Assembly (NCBI RefSeq): GCF_037963865.1
Contig: NZ_CP150170.1
Coordinates: 2,976,001-3,040,000 of the forward strand
DNA: 64,000 bases
Reading direction: 5' to 3'
DNA from: Paenibacillus sp. FSL R10-2734
GTDB taxonomy: Bacteria; Bacillota; Bacilli; Paenibacillales; Paenibacillaceae
The position numbers and the translations under genes are program-made. Positions 1 through 8,158 of the stretch are shown piece by piece; the first letter of the stretch is position 1, and every line of letters starts with the position of its first letter. Below the pieces are notes generated by a model. That model was not told where the DNA came from and did not search any database. It saw only the letters and a list, made by a program, of their open reading frames with translations.

Positions 1-178
1 ACATATTGCAGTTGTCTCAGTTCCATGTATGAGCTCCTTGGTAAATTGATTTACTTATAAGTATAACCTATAAATACGAAGTGTTGTATAGGTGCTTATG
101 TGAACTCATACTCACAGAGGTTCAGCGATAGATAAACGAATTCCTGGCGAATTCAGCCCAATAATTGAATTGCTCCTG

Positions 179-217
179 ATCCCAATGCTGCCAATCAGCG
201 GGAGCATTGGGATTTTA
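179..217 (+). terminator. Rho-independent terminator of a gene left of the window
   Basis: An 11-bp stem ATCCCAATGCT / AGCATTGGGAT is followed by TTTTATTA on the plus strand. It therefore fits a plus-strand gene ending outside the window. It lies just beyond the stop codon of the minus-strand oxidoreductase, but in that orientation there is no T run. The first 178 bases hold no convincing gene. Confidence 0.6.
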
Positions 218-1567
218 TTACACTTTGCGGGCCGGAGAGATGCTTTGAGGGTTGTTGAATATATTTCCCGGGTCATATTTAGCTTTGACTCTCCGTAATC
301 TAGGATAGTTCGCTCCATAATATACCGGTCCGGAATTTTTAATTCCTTGGTCTGGGACGTTGATGTAGCTCCCCACGATAAAAGGTTGCAGCTTTCGACG
401 TGTATTTCGTACTACGAATATATTTCTAGCAGCGTCCGATTTCTTGATCCATGAGCTATTCCACTCTACATAGAATTTCGCTTTACGCCAGTAGAAGGCT
501 GTAGATTTAAGTGACTTACGGCTTACAGCTCCACCCCAGTTGAGGAAAAAGAAACCTGCGAACTCTCCCTCCACTTTCTCTAAGAATTCACGCATGGACT
601 TAATTGCCTTGTCCGGGAAGGGTTTTCTTACGAAACCGCTGGAGAACTGGTTGCTGACTCTTTGAGTTAGCACTGGATCGGGAGCTAACATAAAACTCAC
701 TACTTTTGTATAGGGCAAAGAGCGGATGATTTGATTCGTAGGCGTTCCAATGCTCGTAACTGGCTTTAAGAGGCGGCTAGCCTCTGCTTTTGATCCGAGG
801 AAGAGCCCCAACATAGTGACATTACCACCTTTTTTCGGACCAATGGATAATTCACTGCCCAGTTTGGTATTAACGGAAGGAGCCCATAACTGCCAAGCTT
901 TGAATACCTTCTCGAACTGATCCCAGGGCCAGGTGATGCGAAATACGGTAGCCGAAGCTGGAGCAGGACGTACTTTGAATTTGTAACTGGTGTAAACTCC
1001 GAAATTACCCCCGCCACCTCCGCGGGAAGCCCAGAGGAGATCAGCGTTACTATTCTTATTGGCACGAATAATTCTCCCTTTGGCATCAACCATTTCGAGT
1101 TCGATAAGATTATCACTAACAAGGCCCACGGTTCGTTGGAGCGGCCCGATTCCCCCGCCTAGGGTGATGCCTCCGATTCCAACCGTAGGGCTATCACCAA
1201 AGGGAGCCATATATCCTTGCCCAGCAAGCGTGTGTGCAATTCTCCCCACTGTATTTCCAGTACCCACAACAACAGTTCCTGATTTTTTATTTAGTTTGAT
1301 TTTCTTCATTTCACTTACATCGATGACAATTCCTCCGGTGATCTGTGAAAGATTAACCTCCAGAGAATGTCTACCGCTTCTTGCTCGGATGGGGATTTTA
1401 TTCTCATTAGCCCATTTTATGGCGTTCGCAACATCTTGTGTTTTTTGTGCGAAGACAAACACTTTCGGGAATTTGTCGGTATGCGGATCCCAATTTTTTC
1501 GTGCCGCGTCATACCCTTGATCACCTTTGAAAATAATTCGCCCGGTAAGTCTCGTTCCTGACTTCAC
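218..1567 (-). CDS. FAD-binding oxidoreductase, berberine-bridge-enzyme-like
   Basis: A 449-residue flavoenzyme of the FAD_binding_4 plus BBE family, expected to oxidise a sugar or secondary metabolite with covalently bound FAD. The FAD domain occupies roughly residues 25-200, with the histidine of SGRHS (H67) at the usual 8-alpha-histidyl attachment site and a glycine-rich GIGGITLGGGIG segment. The C-terminal BBE tail reads NYPRLRRVKAKYDPGNIF. In bicovalent members a cysteine sits in the GxCPTVG segment; here it is serine (GDSPTVG, S126), so single covalent attachment is inferred. The open frame extends 52 codons further upstream, but AGAAGGAG lies 9 bases before the GTG chosen here, and the upstream extension resembles nothing in the family. 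No signal peptide is seen. The substrate cannot be read from sequence. Confidence 0.85.
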   Translation of the reverse strand: MKSGTRLTGRIIFKGDQGYDAARKNWDPHTDKFPKVFVFAQKTQDVANAIKWANENKIPIRARSGRHSLEVNLSQITGGIVIDVSEMKKIKLNKKSGTVVVGTGNTVGRIAHTLAGQGYMAPFGDSPTVGIGGITLGGGIGPLQRTVGLVSDNLIELEMVDAKGRIIRANKNSNADLLWASRGGGGGNFGVYTSYKFKVRPAPASATVFRITWPWDQFEKVFKAWQLWAPSVNTKLGSELSIGPKKGGNVTMLGLFLGSKAEASRLLKPVTSIGTPTNQIIRSLPYTKVVSFMLAPDPVLTQRVSNQFSSGFVRKPFPDKAIKSMREFLEKVEGEFAGFFFLNWGGAVSRKSLKSTAFYWRKAKFYVEWNSSWIKKSDAARNIFVVRNTRRKLQPFIVGSYINVPDQGIKNSGPVYYGANYPRLRRVKAKYDPGNIFNNPQSISPARKV

Positions 1568-1883
1568 TTGTTCCAACTCCTTCTGAGCTACTAGCACGTA
1601 ATATAGTATGAAGGGCATTGGTCTATGGAATGGGCTGACGCGGAGTGAAACTTTCCAGAGGTCAATGGTGGGATAGAATGATAATACGCCTTTATGAACA
1701 ATAAAGAGGATCCATATAAACAAACGAGTAGCAAAACTCCCCTAATCTATCTTATAGTTTAAACCTATCACTTTTATAGATATCATATCTTGGAATTATA
1801 AAGAAGGTGATGTTATATTTAGATCATTCAAGAGAGACTCCACGCTCTCTTCCAATGAACGATTCTATTAATGAGGTGAAATT
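1568..1883. other. Divergent intergenic region before leuC
   Basis: 316 bp between the oxidoreductase start and leuC. It holds a candidate leuC promoter, a 15-bp dyad ATAGTTTAAACCTAT (1754-1768) just upstream of it that could bind a regulator, and a short GAGAG/CTCTC hairpin (1831-1850) in the leader. No T-box (specifier loop or TGGN antiterminator) and no leader peptide were recognised. Confidence 0.5.
1790..1819 (+). promoter_or_regulatory. Candidate sigma-A promoter of leuCD
   Basis: TTGGAA, an 18-bp spacer, then TATATT, ending 64 bp before the leuC start. Matches to the consensus are partial. The dyad at 1754-1768 lies 21 bp upstream, where an activator of LysR type could sit (inference). 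Confidence 0.45.
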
Positions 1884-3308
1884 ATGAGCAACAAGACAAT
1901 GTTTGAGAAAATTTGGGATAATCATGTTATTCATCAAGAGGAAGGTAAGCCTAGCATTATTTATATCGATCTGCATTTGGTTCATGAAGTAACTTCCCCA
2001 CAAGCTTTCGAAGGACTTCGCCTCAGTAACCGTAAGGTTCGCCGTCCTGAACTAACGTTCGCTACGATGGACCACAACGTGCCTACCAAGGATCGTTTTA
2101 ACATTAAGGATCCAATTTCTAAGCAACAAATTGATACGCTTTCTAAGAACTGTGCTGATTTTGGTGTGAGATTGTTCGACTTGAATGATATTGATCAAGG
2201 CGTTGTACACGTAATGGGTCCTGAAATCGGCTTGACTCACCCGGGCAAAACTATTGTTTGTGGTGACAGCCACACCTCCACACATGGAGCTTTCGGTGCG
2301 CTGGCCTTTGGTATCGGAACTAGCGAAGTTGAACATGTAATGGCTACCCAATGTTTGCAACAATCGAAAGCTAAGACTATGGAAGTTCGCTTTACGGGTA
2401 AACGCAACCCTGGTGTAACAGCAAAAGATATGATTCTAGGTGTTATTGCTAAATACGGAACTGATTTTGCAACAGGTTATGTTATTGAGTATACAGGCGA
2501 GGCTATTCGTGAGCTGTCGATGGAAGAACGTATGACAGTCTGCAACATGTCGATCGAAGGTGGAGCAAGAGCCGGCTTGATCGCTCCAGATGAAACTACA
2601 TTTGACTATCTGCGTGGACGTCAGTATGTGCCGCAAGGCGAAGCTTATGACGCTGCTGTTGAAACATGGAAGGGGCTTGTAAGCGACGAGGGAGCTCAGT
2701 ACGATACGGTTGTTGATTTCGATGTGGAGTCTTTGATTCCTCAAGTAACCTGGGGAACTAGCCCGGGTATGGGAACGGACATCAACTCAAGTGTACCGAA
2801 TCCGGCTGATTTCACCACAGAAAATGAACGTAAAGCTGCTGAAAAAGCACTTGAATATATGGATTTGACTCCGGGTACGCCAATTTCTGAAATTCCGATT
2901 GACTATGTATTTATCGGTTCTTGTACGAACGGACGGATCGAAGATTTGAGAGCCGCAGCCGTGGTTGCAAAAGGTCATAAGGTATCTGATAAGGTTACAG
3001 CAATTGTTGTACCAGGTTCTGGTCGTGTTAAAATGCAGGCTGAGAAGGAAGGGCTTGATAAAGTCTTTACGGATGCGGGCTTTGAATGGCGCGAAGCGGG
3101 ATGCAGCATGTGCCTTGCGATGAACCCTGATGTACTGCAACCTGGGCAGCGCTGCGCATCTACCTCGAACCGTAACTTTGAAGGACGTCAAGGACGCGGT
3201 GGACGCACGCATCTGGTATCCCCAGCTATGGCTGCTGCAGCTGCAATAAAAGGTCGTTTCACTGATGTACGTGATTGGAACTATAAGACGGAAGCCGTCA
3301 GCTCATAG
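1884..3308 (+). CDS. leuC: 3-isopropylmalate dehydratase large subunit
   Basis: The 474-residue catalytic subunit of isopropylmalate isomerase, which interconverts 2- and 3-isopropylmalate in leucine synthesis. It belongs to the aconitase family. The three [4Fe-4S] ligands are in their expected places: C347 in GSCTNGR, and C407 and C410 in AGCSMCLAMNPD. The substrate-binding CGDSHTSTHGAFGALAFGIG region lies near residue 126. Its length matches the usual 465-475 residues. GAGGTGA lies before the ATG. The next gene, 29 bp downstream, encodes the small subunit, so the two make one operon. leuA and leuB are not adjacent, so the rest of the pathway must be elsewhere. Confidence 0.97.
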   Translation: MSNKTMFEKIWDNHVIHQEEGKPSIIYIDLHLVHEVTSPQAFEGLRLSNRKVRRPELTFATMDHNVPTKDRFNIKDPISKQQIDTLSKNCADFGVRLFDLNDIDQGVVHVMGPEIGLTHPGKTIVCGDSHTSTHGAFGALAFGIGTSEVEHVMATQCLQQSKAKTMEVRFTGKRNPGVTAKDMILGVIAKYGTDFATGYVIEYTGEAIRELSMEERMTVCNMSIEGGARAGLIAPDETTFDYLRGRQYVPQGEAYDAAVETWKGLVSDEGAQYDTVVDFDVESLIPQVTWGTSPGMGTDINSSVPNPADFTTENERKAAEKALEYMDLTPGTPISEIPIDYVFIGSCTNGRIEDLRAAAVVAKGHKVSDKVTAIVVPGSGRVKMQAEKEGLDKVFTDAGFEWREAGCSMCLAMNPDVLQPGQRCASTSNRNFEGRQGRGGRTHLVSPAMAAAAAIKGRFTDVRDWNYKTEAVSS

Positions 3309-3337
3309 AACTAGAGAGAACACGGGAGGATAAAACT

Positions 3338-3940
3338 ATGGATGCTTTTAAAAAATTAACAGGAATTGTTGCACCAGTAGATCGGGTGAATGTAGATACG
3401 GATGCGATTATCCCAAAGCAGTTCTTGAAACGGATTGAACGGACGGGATTTGGACAATTTTTGTTCTTCGAATGGCGTTTTGATGAAGCTGGTAACGATA
3501 ACGCTGCTTTTGAAATGAATAAACCACGCTATAAAGGTGCTTCTGTCTTGATCTCGCGTGCTAACTTTGGCTGTGGTTCCTCACGGGAACATGCACCTTG
3601 GGCGATTATGGATTATGGGTTCAGAGTTGTCATTGCACCTTCTTATGCAGATATCTTCTACAACAACTGCTTTAAGAATGGCATTCTGCCGATTAAGCTT
3701 TCGGAAGAGCAAGTTGATGAGCTGTTTAATCGGACAGCTAAGCATGAAGGCTACCAGCTGACAGTGGATCTTGAGAGCAATACACTTCATGATGAATTTG
3801 GATTGAGTATCAACTTTGATTTGGATGAGCACCGCCGTCAGTTCTTGCTGCAAGGTTTGGATGATATCGGGTTGACCCTTCAGCACGCAGATGAAATTGC
3901 TGCTTATGAAGAGCGTCATGCGGCCAAGTTATTCTCTTAA
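3338..3940 (+). CDS. leuD: 3-isopropylmalate dehydratase small subunit
   Basis: A 200-residue partner of LeuC, forming the swivel domain of isopropylmalate isomerase. Typical segments are VDTDAIIPKQFLK near residue 20 and NFGCGSSREHAPWAI near residue 72, the loop that contacts substrate and is diagnostic of LeuD. A GGGAGGA ribosome binding site precedes the ATG. It is the last gene of the leuCD operon, followed by a strong terminator. Nothing in it is unusual. Confidence 0.97.
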   Translation: MDAFKKLTGIVAPVDRVNVDTDAIIPKQFLKRIERTGFGQFLFFEWRFDEAGNDNAAFEMNKPRYKGASVLISRANFGCGSSREHAPWAIMDYGFRVVIAPSYADIFYNNCFKNGILPIKLSEEQVDELFNRTAKHEGYQLTVDLESNTLHDEFGLSINFDLDEHRRQFLLQGLDDIGLTLQHADEIAAYEERHAAKLFS

Positions 3941-3987
3941 TAATAGGATATTACTGGTTTCATTCTTAACCTTTACAAAAATTACGC

Positions 3988-4027
3988 AAAACTTCTATTT
4001 CCGGGTGTCGGAAATAGAAGTTTTTTT
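3988..4027 (+). terminator. Rho-independent terminator of leuCD
   Basis: An 11-bp perfect core stem CTTCTATTTCC / GGAAATAGAAG with loop GGGTGTC, followed by seven T. Flanking A and T residues extend the pairing to about 15 bp. Confidence 0.92.
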
Positions 4028-4126
4028 GCTATAATCGAAATATTCATTGGTGATAAAGGAAACATTTGGTGTTTTCTGTCGTCTAACTACTTATCTAGAT
4101 CTATTACTTGCAGAAGGAGCGGGAAA

Positions 4127-5707
4127 ATGAGAAGAGTTGGGTATCGTACGTTGCTGCTATTGTTGCTGCCATTATTATTACTATCATTTACTGGACATGA
4201 AGCTGCCGCAGCTGGTAGTAGCTCAGGCAGAATCATTATGGACAATCAAGAGCTTGCTTTACCGAAAGGAATTAAACTTGAGAATGTCAATGGTAGCGTT
4301 ATGATACCTGTCAGAGTGGTAGTGGAGAATCTCGGGTTTGAGGTGTTATGGGAGCAGCAGGCCCGCAAAGTAACTGTTCACCAAGATGGTAAAAGCATTG
4401 AGCTGGCTGTAGGACGGAAAACAGCTGATGCTGATGGGGTAACGTTTGATTTAAACGCAGCACCTAAGCAAAGTGGTGGTACAGTTCTCGTTCCAATTCG
4501 TTTCGTAAGTGAACAGTTCGGTCTGAAGGTTGGCTGGGATAACAGTGATAAAACAGTCTATTTGACGGGTGGACAAGCTTCGGTGGCTACACCTGGGGGA
4601 ACTGTTACAGGCCCAACTGCAACCAATACTCCTTCTCCATCTCAGATTACTACACCAGGAATCGATAACGGCACAACCGCTGGAAGTATTATACCTTCAC
4701 CTAGTCCAACACCTACACCACAAACATCCACAGTACCGGGAAGCACAGGTGTGAATGCAGCAGGACCTTTAGTAAACGGGGTAGCCTTCACTGAGAATCG
4801 ATTAATCGTCGCTGTTTCTGGGGGTACTAAACCAAGCATCACAAAAATGAGCAATCCAGATCGAATCGTTATGGATTTTCCTGGCGCGGCGTTTGCTCCT
4901 AATTTCGTTGGAGGCCTACCGAGTATTACCGCAAATGGAAGTCCGCAAGGGAAGCTGGATGTTTCAGGTTACCCACTAGTTTCTGAGATTCGCTATGCAT
5001 TGTTCAGTGTAAGCCCTTCCACGGTTAGGATCGTGATTCAAACGCTCGGAAGTCAACCCTATCAACTAATTATTGATGAAAGCACTGGACTGGTGACACT
5101 TGATTTGAACGTTACAAGTAGTGAAGGGAATACCACAGGTGGTAACGGAATGACTGGGAAGCCAATTGTGGCTCTCGACGCAGGTCATGGAGGGACACAG
5201 TCTGGGGCAGTCAGCCTCACGGGCAAGCTGGAAAAAGACTTCAATCTAGCTGTTATCCGTAAAGTACAAACACTCCTAATGCAGGAAGATTTGGTTGATG
5301 TCGTGTTTACTAGAACTGAAGATATTACACTTGGCCTTCAAGATCGAGTGAAAATCGCAGAAGCGGCAAAGGCTAATCTATTTATTTCAGTGCATGGGAA
5401 TTCGCTGGAGCTGGGTTATCCGAATAGAGAGAAAATAAATGGCAGTGAAACCTACTATTCGCGGAGTGAGAGTCTGCCATTTGCTCAGATTATGCACAAA
5501 CATCTGGTAGCAGGTACTGGGTTCAAGGACAACGGAGTAAGAGCGAAAAGTCTGCATGTTACACGAGAAACCAGTATGCCGGCAGTACTTCTAGAAGCAG
5601 GATATCTTACAAACACAGGGAATGAATCAGCAATGTATAGTGAGCTGCTTCAAGACCAATTAGCGAGGGAAATTGTAGCTGGTATTAAGGAATACCTAGG
5701 ACTTTAA
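4127..5707 (+). CDS. Secreted N-acetylmuramoyl-L-alanine amidase with stalk and AMIN domains (paralogue 1)
   Basis: A 526-residue peptidoglycan hydrolase that cuts the bond between N-acetylmuramic acid and the L-Ala of the stem peptide. Domains in order: signal peptide (1-29, ending AAAA); copper-amine-oxidase N-like 'stalk' domain (about 35-148); Thr/Pro/Ser linker (about 150-212); AMIN domain (about 215-330); Amidase_3 catalytic domain (about 346-524). Zinc ligands H354 (DAGHGG), E369 and H423 (SVHGN) and the catalytic glutamate E490 (LLEAGYL) are all present, so it should be active. AGAAGGAG precedes the ATG. A second gene of the same architecture follows 147 bp downstream, so this looks like a tandem duplication. 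The role could be daughter-cell separation or sporulation lysis; sequence alone does not decide. Confidence 0.92.
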   Translation: MRRVGYRTLLLLLLPLLLLSFTGHEAAAAGSSSGRIIMDNQELALPKGIKLENVNGSVMIPVRVVVENLGFEVLWEQQARKVTVHQDGKSIELAVGRKTADADGVTFDLNAAPKQSGGTVLVPIRFVSEQFGLKVGWDNSDKTVYLTGGQASVATPGGTVTGPTATNTPSPSQITTPGIDNGTTAGSIIPSPSPTPTPQTSTVPGSTGVNAAGPLVNGVAFTENRLIVAVSGGTKPSITKMSNPDRIVMDFPGAAFAPNFVGGLPSITANGSPQGKLDVSGYPLVSEIRYALFSVSPSTVRIVIQTLGSQPYQLIIDESTGLVTLDLNVTSSEGNTTGGNGMTGKPIVALDAGHGGTQSGAVSLTGKLEKDFNLAVIRKVQTLLMQEDLVDVVFTRTEDITLGLQDRVKIAEAAKANLFISVHGNSLELGYPNREKINGSETYYSRSESLPFAQIMHKHLVAGTGFKDNGVRAKSLHVTRETSMPAVLLEAGYLTNTGNESAMYSELLQDQLAREIVAGIKEYLGL

Positions 5708-5854
5708 TGCATGATGTTGGTGAGATTTCTCATTTTTTATGGAATATATTCGCAACCTTTATAGATTATTAGCGTCTAATAGAGGTCTGACTTTCCCGTA
5801 GACAGGCCATCACGATCGCCATTCACAGGCGAATACTAGATTTAGAGGTGAAGA

Positions 5855-7297
5855 ATGAAGAAATTCAGTTTGATGTTGTTTTTGTTACTCTTTGTATTGG
5901 TTTTTCCTGAGAACGGACATGCTGCTGCCGGGAATAGCAAGATTTATCTGGACGGTAAAGAGCTGACCGCAGGGCAAAGTGTCCCGGTTGAGAATGTGAA
6001 TGACACGATCATGGTACCGTTAAGATTGATCTCCGAAAGCCTTGGATATAGCGTGGGCTGGGATCAGAAGAGCAAGACGGTAACGATTGAACAGCAAGGA
6101 AAGGTCATCAAACTGATTGTAAATCAAAAGACAGCCTCAGTTGATGACAAGACAGTATCGCTTACCACGGCCCCAATTCTTCGGAGTAATACGACACTTG
6201 TACCGATTCGGTTCATAAGTGAACAGTTTGGTCTAACTGTATCGTGGGATAATGCGAAGAAGATTGTTTATCTTATTACCCCAGGAATCTCAGATGATAA
6301 CGGTAGTTCCGATGGAGATTCTGGAAATGGTGGATCAGAAGTTGTGGTCCCGCCGGTAGATCCTTCTAAGAATTTAACGATGGTAAATGGTGTGAGCTTC
6401 AGTGAAAATCGTTTGATCATCGCCATGGATGGTAATTCAGATCCAAAAGTGACGGCGATGACTGGGCCGGATCGGTTAGTGGTTGATTTACCGAATGCCA
6501 CCTTCTCAGACCTGTTTGGCACAGGACAAATCCTTGATCCTGACCTTAACGGTAGCCTGGAAGTGAAAGATTATCCAGATGTATCAGGAGTACGATACTC
6601 CCTTTATAGCACAAACCCTTATACAGTACGTTTTGTAATCGATTTGAACCATGCGAAGAATTATAACGTTAGCGTAACAGGAGACGAATCTAAGCTAGTT
6701 GTAATCGATCTAAATGCGGAAAGTACGGATGATACTGCAACACAACCAGGAAATAACGGCAGAAAGCTTGTAGTATTAGATGCAGGGCATGGAGCTAAAG
6801 ATTCTGGAGCAGTGGGTGTCACAGGTAAATACGAGAAGAATTTTAATTTGGCCATCGTACTTAAGACAGCTGAATTGCTGAAAAAAGAAAATAATATCGA
6901 CGTCGTATTAACACGTAGTAATGATACTTTCTTGGAGCTCAAGGAAAGAGCGGCAATGGCTAATAATTTAAAAGCAGATATATTCATATCAGTGCACGCC
7001 AATAGCTCAGCATCCTCATCAGCTAGTGGAACAGAAACGTATTATCAACGGGAGGCTAGTAAGTCTCTTGCGAAGGTGATGCATAAGTATCTTGTTCAAG
7101 CTACAGGACTTAGTGATCGTGGGGTACGATACGGGAATTTCCATGTTATCCGCGAAACGAAAATGCCTGCTGTATTACTTGAGGTGGGATACCTTAGCAG
7201 CAAGAAAGATGAGGCACTGCTCTTTTCGGAAGCATCACAAAATAAAGTTGCTGCTTCAATAGTGAGTGGAATTAAGGAATATTTGGGTATAAAATAA
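5855..7297 (+). CDS. Secreted N-acetylmuramoyl-L-alanine amidase with stalk and AMIN domains (paralogue 2)
   Basis: A 480-residue paralogue of the preceding gene with the same order of parts: signal peptide (1-24), stalk domain (about 28-142), a shorter Gly/Ser/Asp-rich linker (about 145-170), AMIN domain (about 175-290) and Amidase_3 (about 304-479). Zinc ligands H312, E327 and H381 and catalytic E443 are conserved. The linker is acidic and glycine-rich here but Thr/Pro-rich in paralogue 1, so linkers have diverged faster than domains. GAGGTGA lies just before the ATG. Both proteins end in KEYLG, supporting recent common origin. Confidence 0.92.
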   Translation: MKKFSLMLFLLLFVLVFPENGHAAAGNSKIYLDGKELTAGQSVPVENVNDTIMVPLRLISESLGYSVGWDQKSKTVTIEQQGKVIKLIVNQKTASVDDKTVSLTTAPILRSNTTLVPIRFISEQFGLTVSWDNAKKIVYLITPGISDDNGSSDGDSGNGGSEVVVPPVDPSKNLTMVNGVSFSENRLIIAMDGNSDPKVTAMTGPDRLVVDLPNATFSDLFGTGQILDPDLNGSLEVKDYPDVSGVRYSLYSTNPYTVRFVIDLNHAKNYNVSVTGDESKLVVIDLNAESTDDTATQPGNNGRKLVVLDAGHGAKDSGAVGVTGKYEKNFNLAIVLKTAELLKKENNIDVVLTRSNDTFLELKERAAMANNLKADIFISVHANSSASSSASGTETYYQREASKSLAKVMHKYLVQATGLSDRGVRYGNFHVIRETKMPAVLLEVGYLSSKKDEALLFSEASQNKVAASIVSGIKEYLGIK

Positions 7298-7306
7298 CAG
7301 ACCAGT

Positions 7307-7384
7307 GGCAGACGAGCGCCGCAAAGTCAGCTTTCTGCTTTTATTTAAAAAGGCAAGAAGTGGTTTTGCGGTACCTGTCTGCCC
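7307..7384 (+). repeat. Long imperfect inverted repeat between amidase and GerMN gene
   Basis: The outer arms GGCAGACGAGCGCCGCAAA (7307-7325) and the complement of TTTTGCGGTACCTGTCTGCC pair at about 16 of 19 positions, closing a loop of roughly 40 bases. There is no T run after it, so it is not an obvious terminator. It may be an RNA-stabilising or attenuating structure between the two genes (inference). Confidence 0.5.
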
Positions 7385-7411
7385 GTATTCATCTATAGGA
7401 GGCGTTGATTA

Positions 7412-8077
7412 ATGATGAAACATAAATGGAGTACGATTGGGATTGCCACACTGCTTCTGCTAGTGATTGCTGGCTGTGGAGATAAGCCTACTGCGGCTCC
7501 TGCAAATGGAGTGGAGCAAGATACTTCGAATGTTGCAAGTGGTGCGGGGGAAAGTACACAGGCTCCAACCGATGATCCAGGAAACGAAGTGGCTAGTACG
7601 CCTCAACCGGCAGTAGATAATAACAAAACAGAAACTCAGGCAACTGCGAAGCCAGTAGCAGAGGAGAAGCAAAAACAGAGTCAAAGTATAGAGGCTTATT
7701 ATACGAATTCACAAGTTATGGATTTGGTTCCTGCTAAGACTAATATCAGCTTCTCGAACGATGTGGAGAAATATACAGAGACGTTCAAAACATTGCAAAG
7801 TAACGAGAAGACTGAGCTTGTACCGTTATGGGATAAGATTGAACTGAAATCGTTAAAGTTTGTAGATGGTCAAATCGTGATGGATATTCATAAACCAGAA
7901 GAAGCACAGCTTGGCGCTGGGGGGGAGTCCTTAGCGATTACTTCTCTTGCAAAAACCTATTTTCAATTTGATGAAGTGAAGAGTATCGAAGTTTTGGTAG
8001 ATGGTGAAAAGGTTGAAAGTTTGATGGGGCATGTGGATCTAATGCATCCTATAACTCGAGATAATAGCCAAATGTAA
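7412..8077 (+). CDS. GerMN-domain lipoprotein
   Basis: A 221-residue lipoprotein. The signal peptide ends in the lipobox VIAGC (C22), followed by a Thr/Ala/Gln-rich low-complexity spacer (about 25-98) and a GerMN domain (about 105-215), the module found in GerM of B. subtilis and in other sporulation and germination proteins. The domain is recognisable from the FSNDVEKYTETFKTL...LVPLW and QFDEVKSIEVLVDGE segments. A GGAGG lies 9 bases before the first of two adjacent ATG codons. It follows two amidase genes and precedes an SLH protein, so a cell-envelope role is likely; a germination role is inference. Confidence 0.8.
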   Translation: MMKHKWSTIGIATLLLLVIAGCGDKPTAAPANGVEQDTSNVASGAGESTQAPTDDPGNEVASTPQPAVDNNKTETQATAKPVAEEKQKQSQSIEAYYTNSQVMDLVPAKTNISFSNDVEKYTETFKTLQSNEKTELVPLWDKIELKSLKFVDGQIVMDIHKPEEAQLGAGGESLAITSLAKTYFQFDEVKSIEVLVDGEKVESLMGHVDLMHPITRDNSQM

Positions 8078-8158
8078 TTACAACAAAGGAATAAGGGATC
8101 TAACTGACGAATTTTAAATTATACTATTTATTTGAGTCATAGAGAGGGGAATAATCTA

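Noticed and set aside
1741..1883. T-box or leucine leader-peptide attenuator before leuC
   Set aside because: The leader is short and lacks a T-box core sequence, a run of leucine codons and a terminator before the gene.
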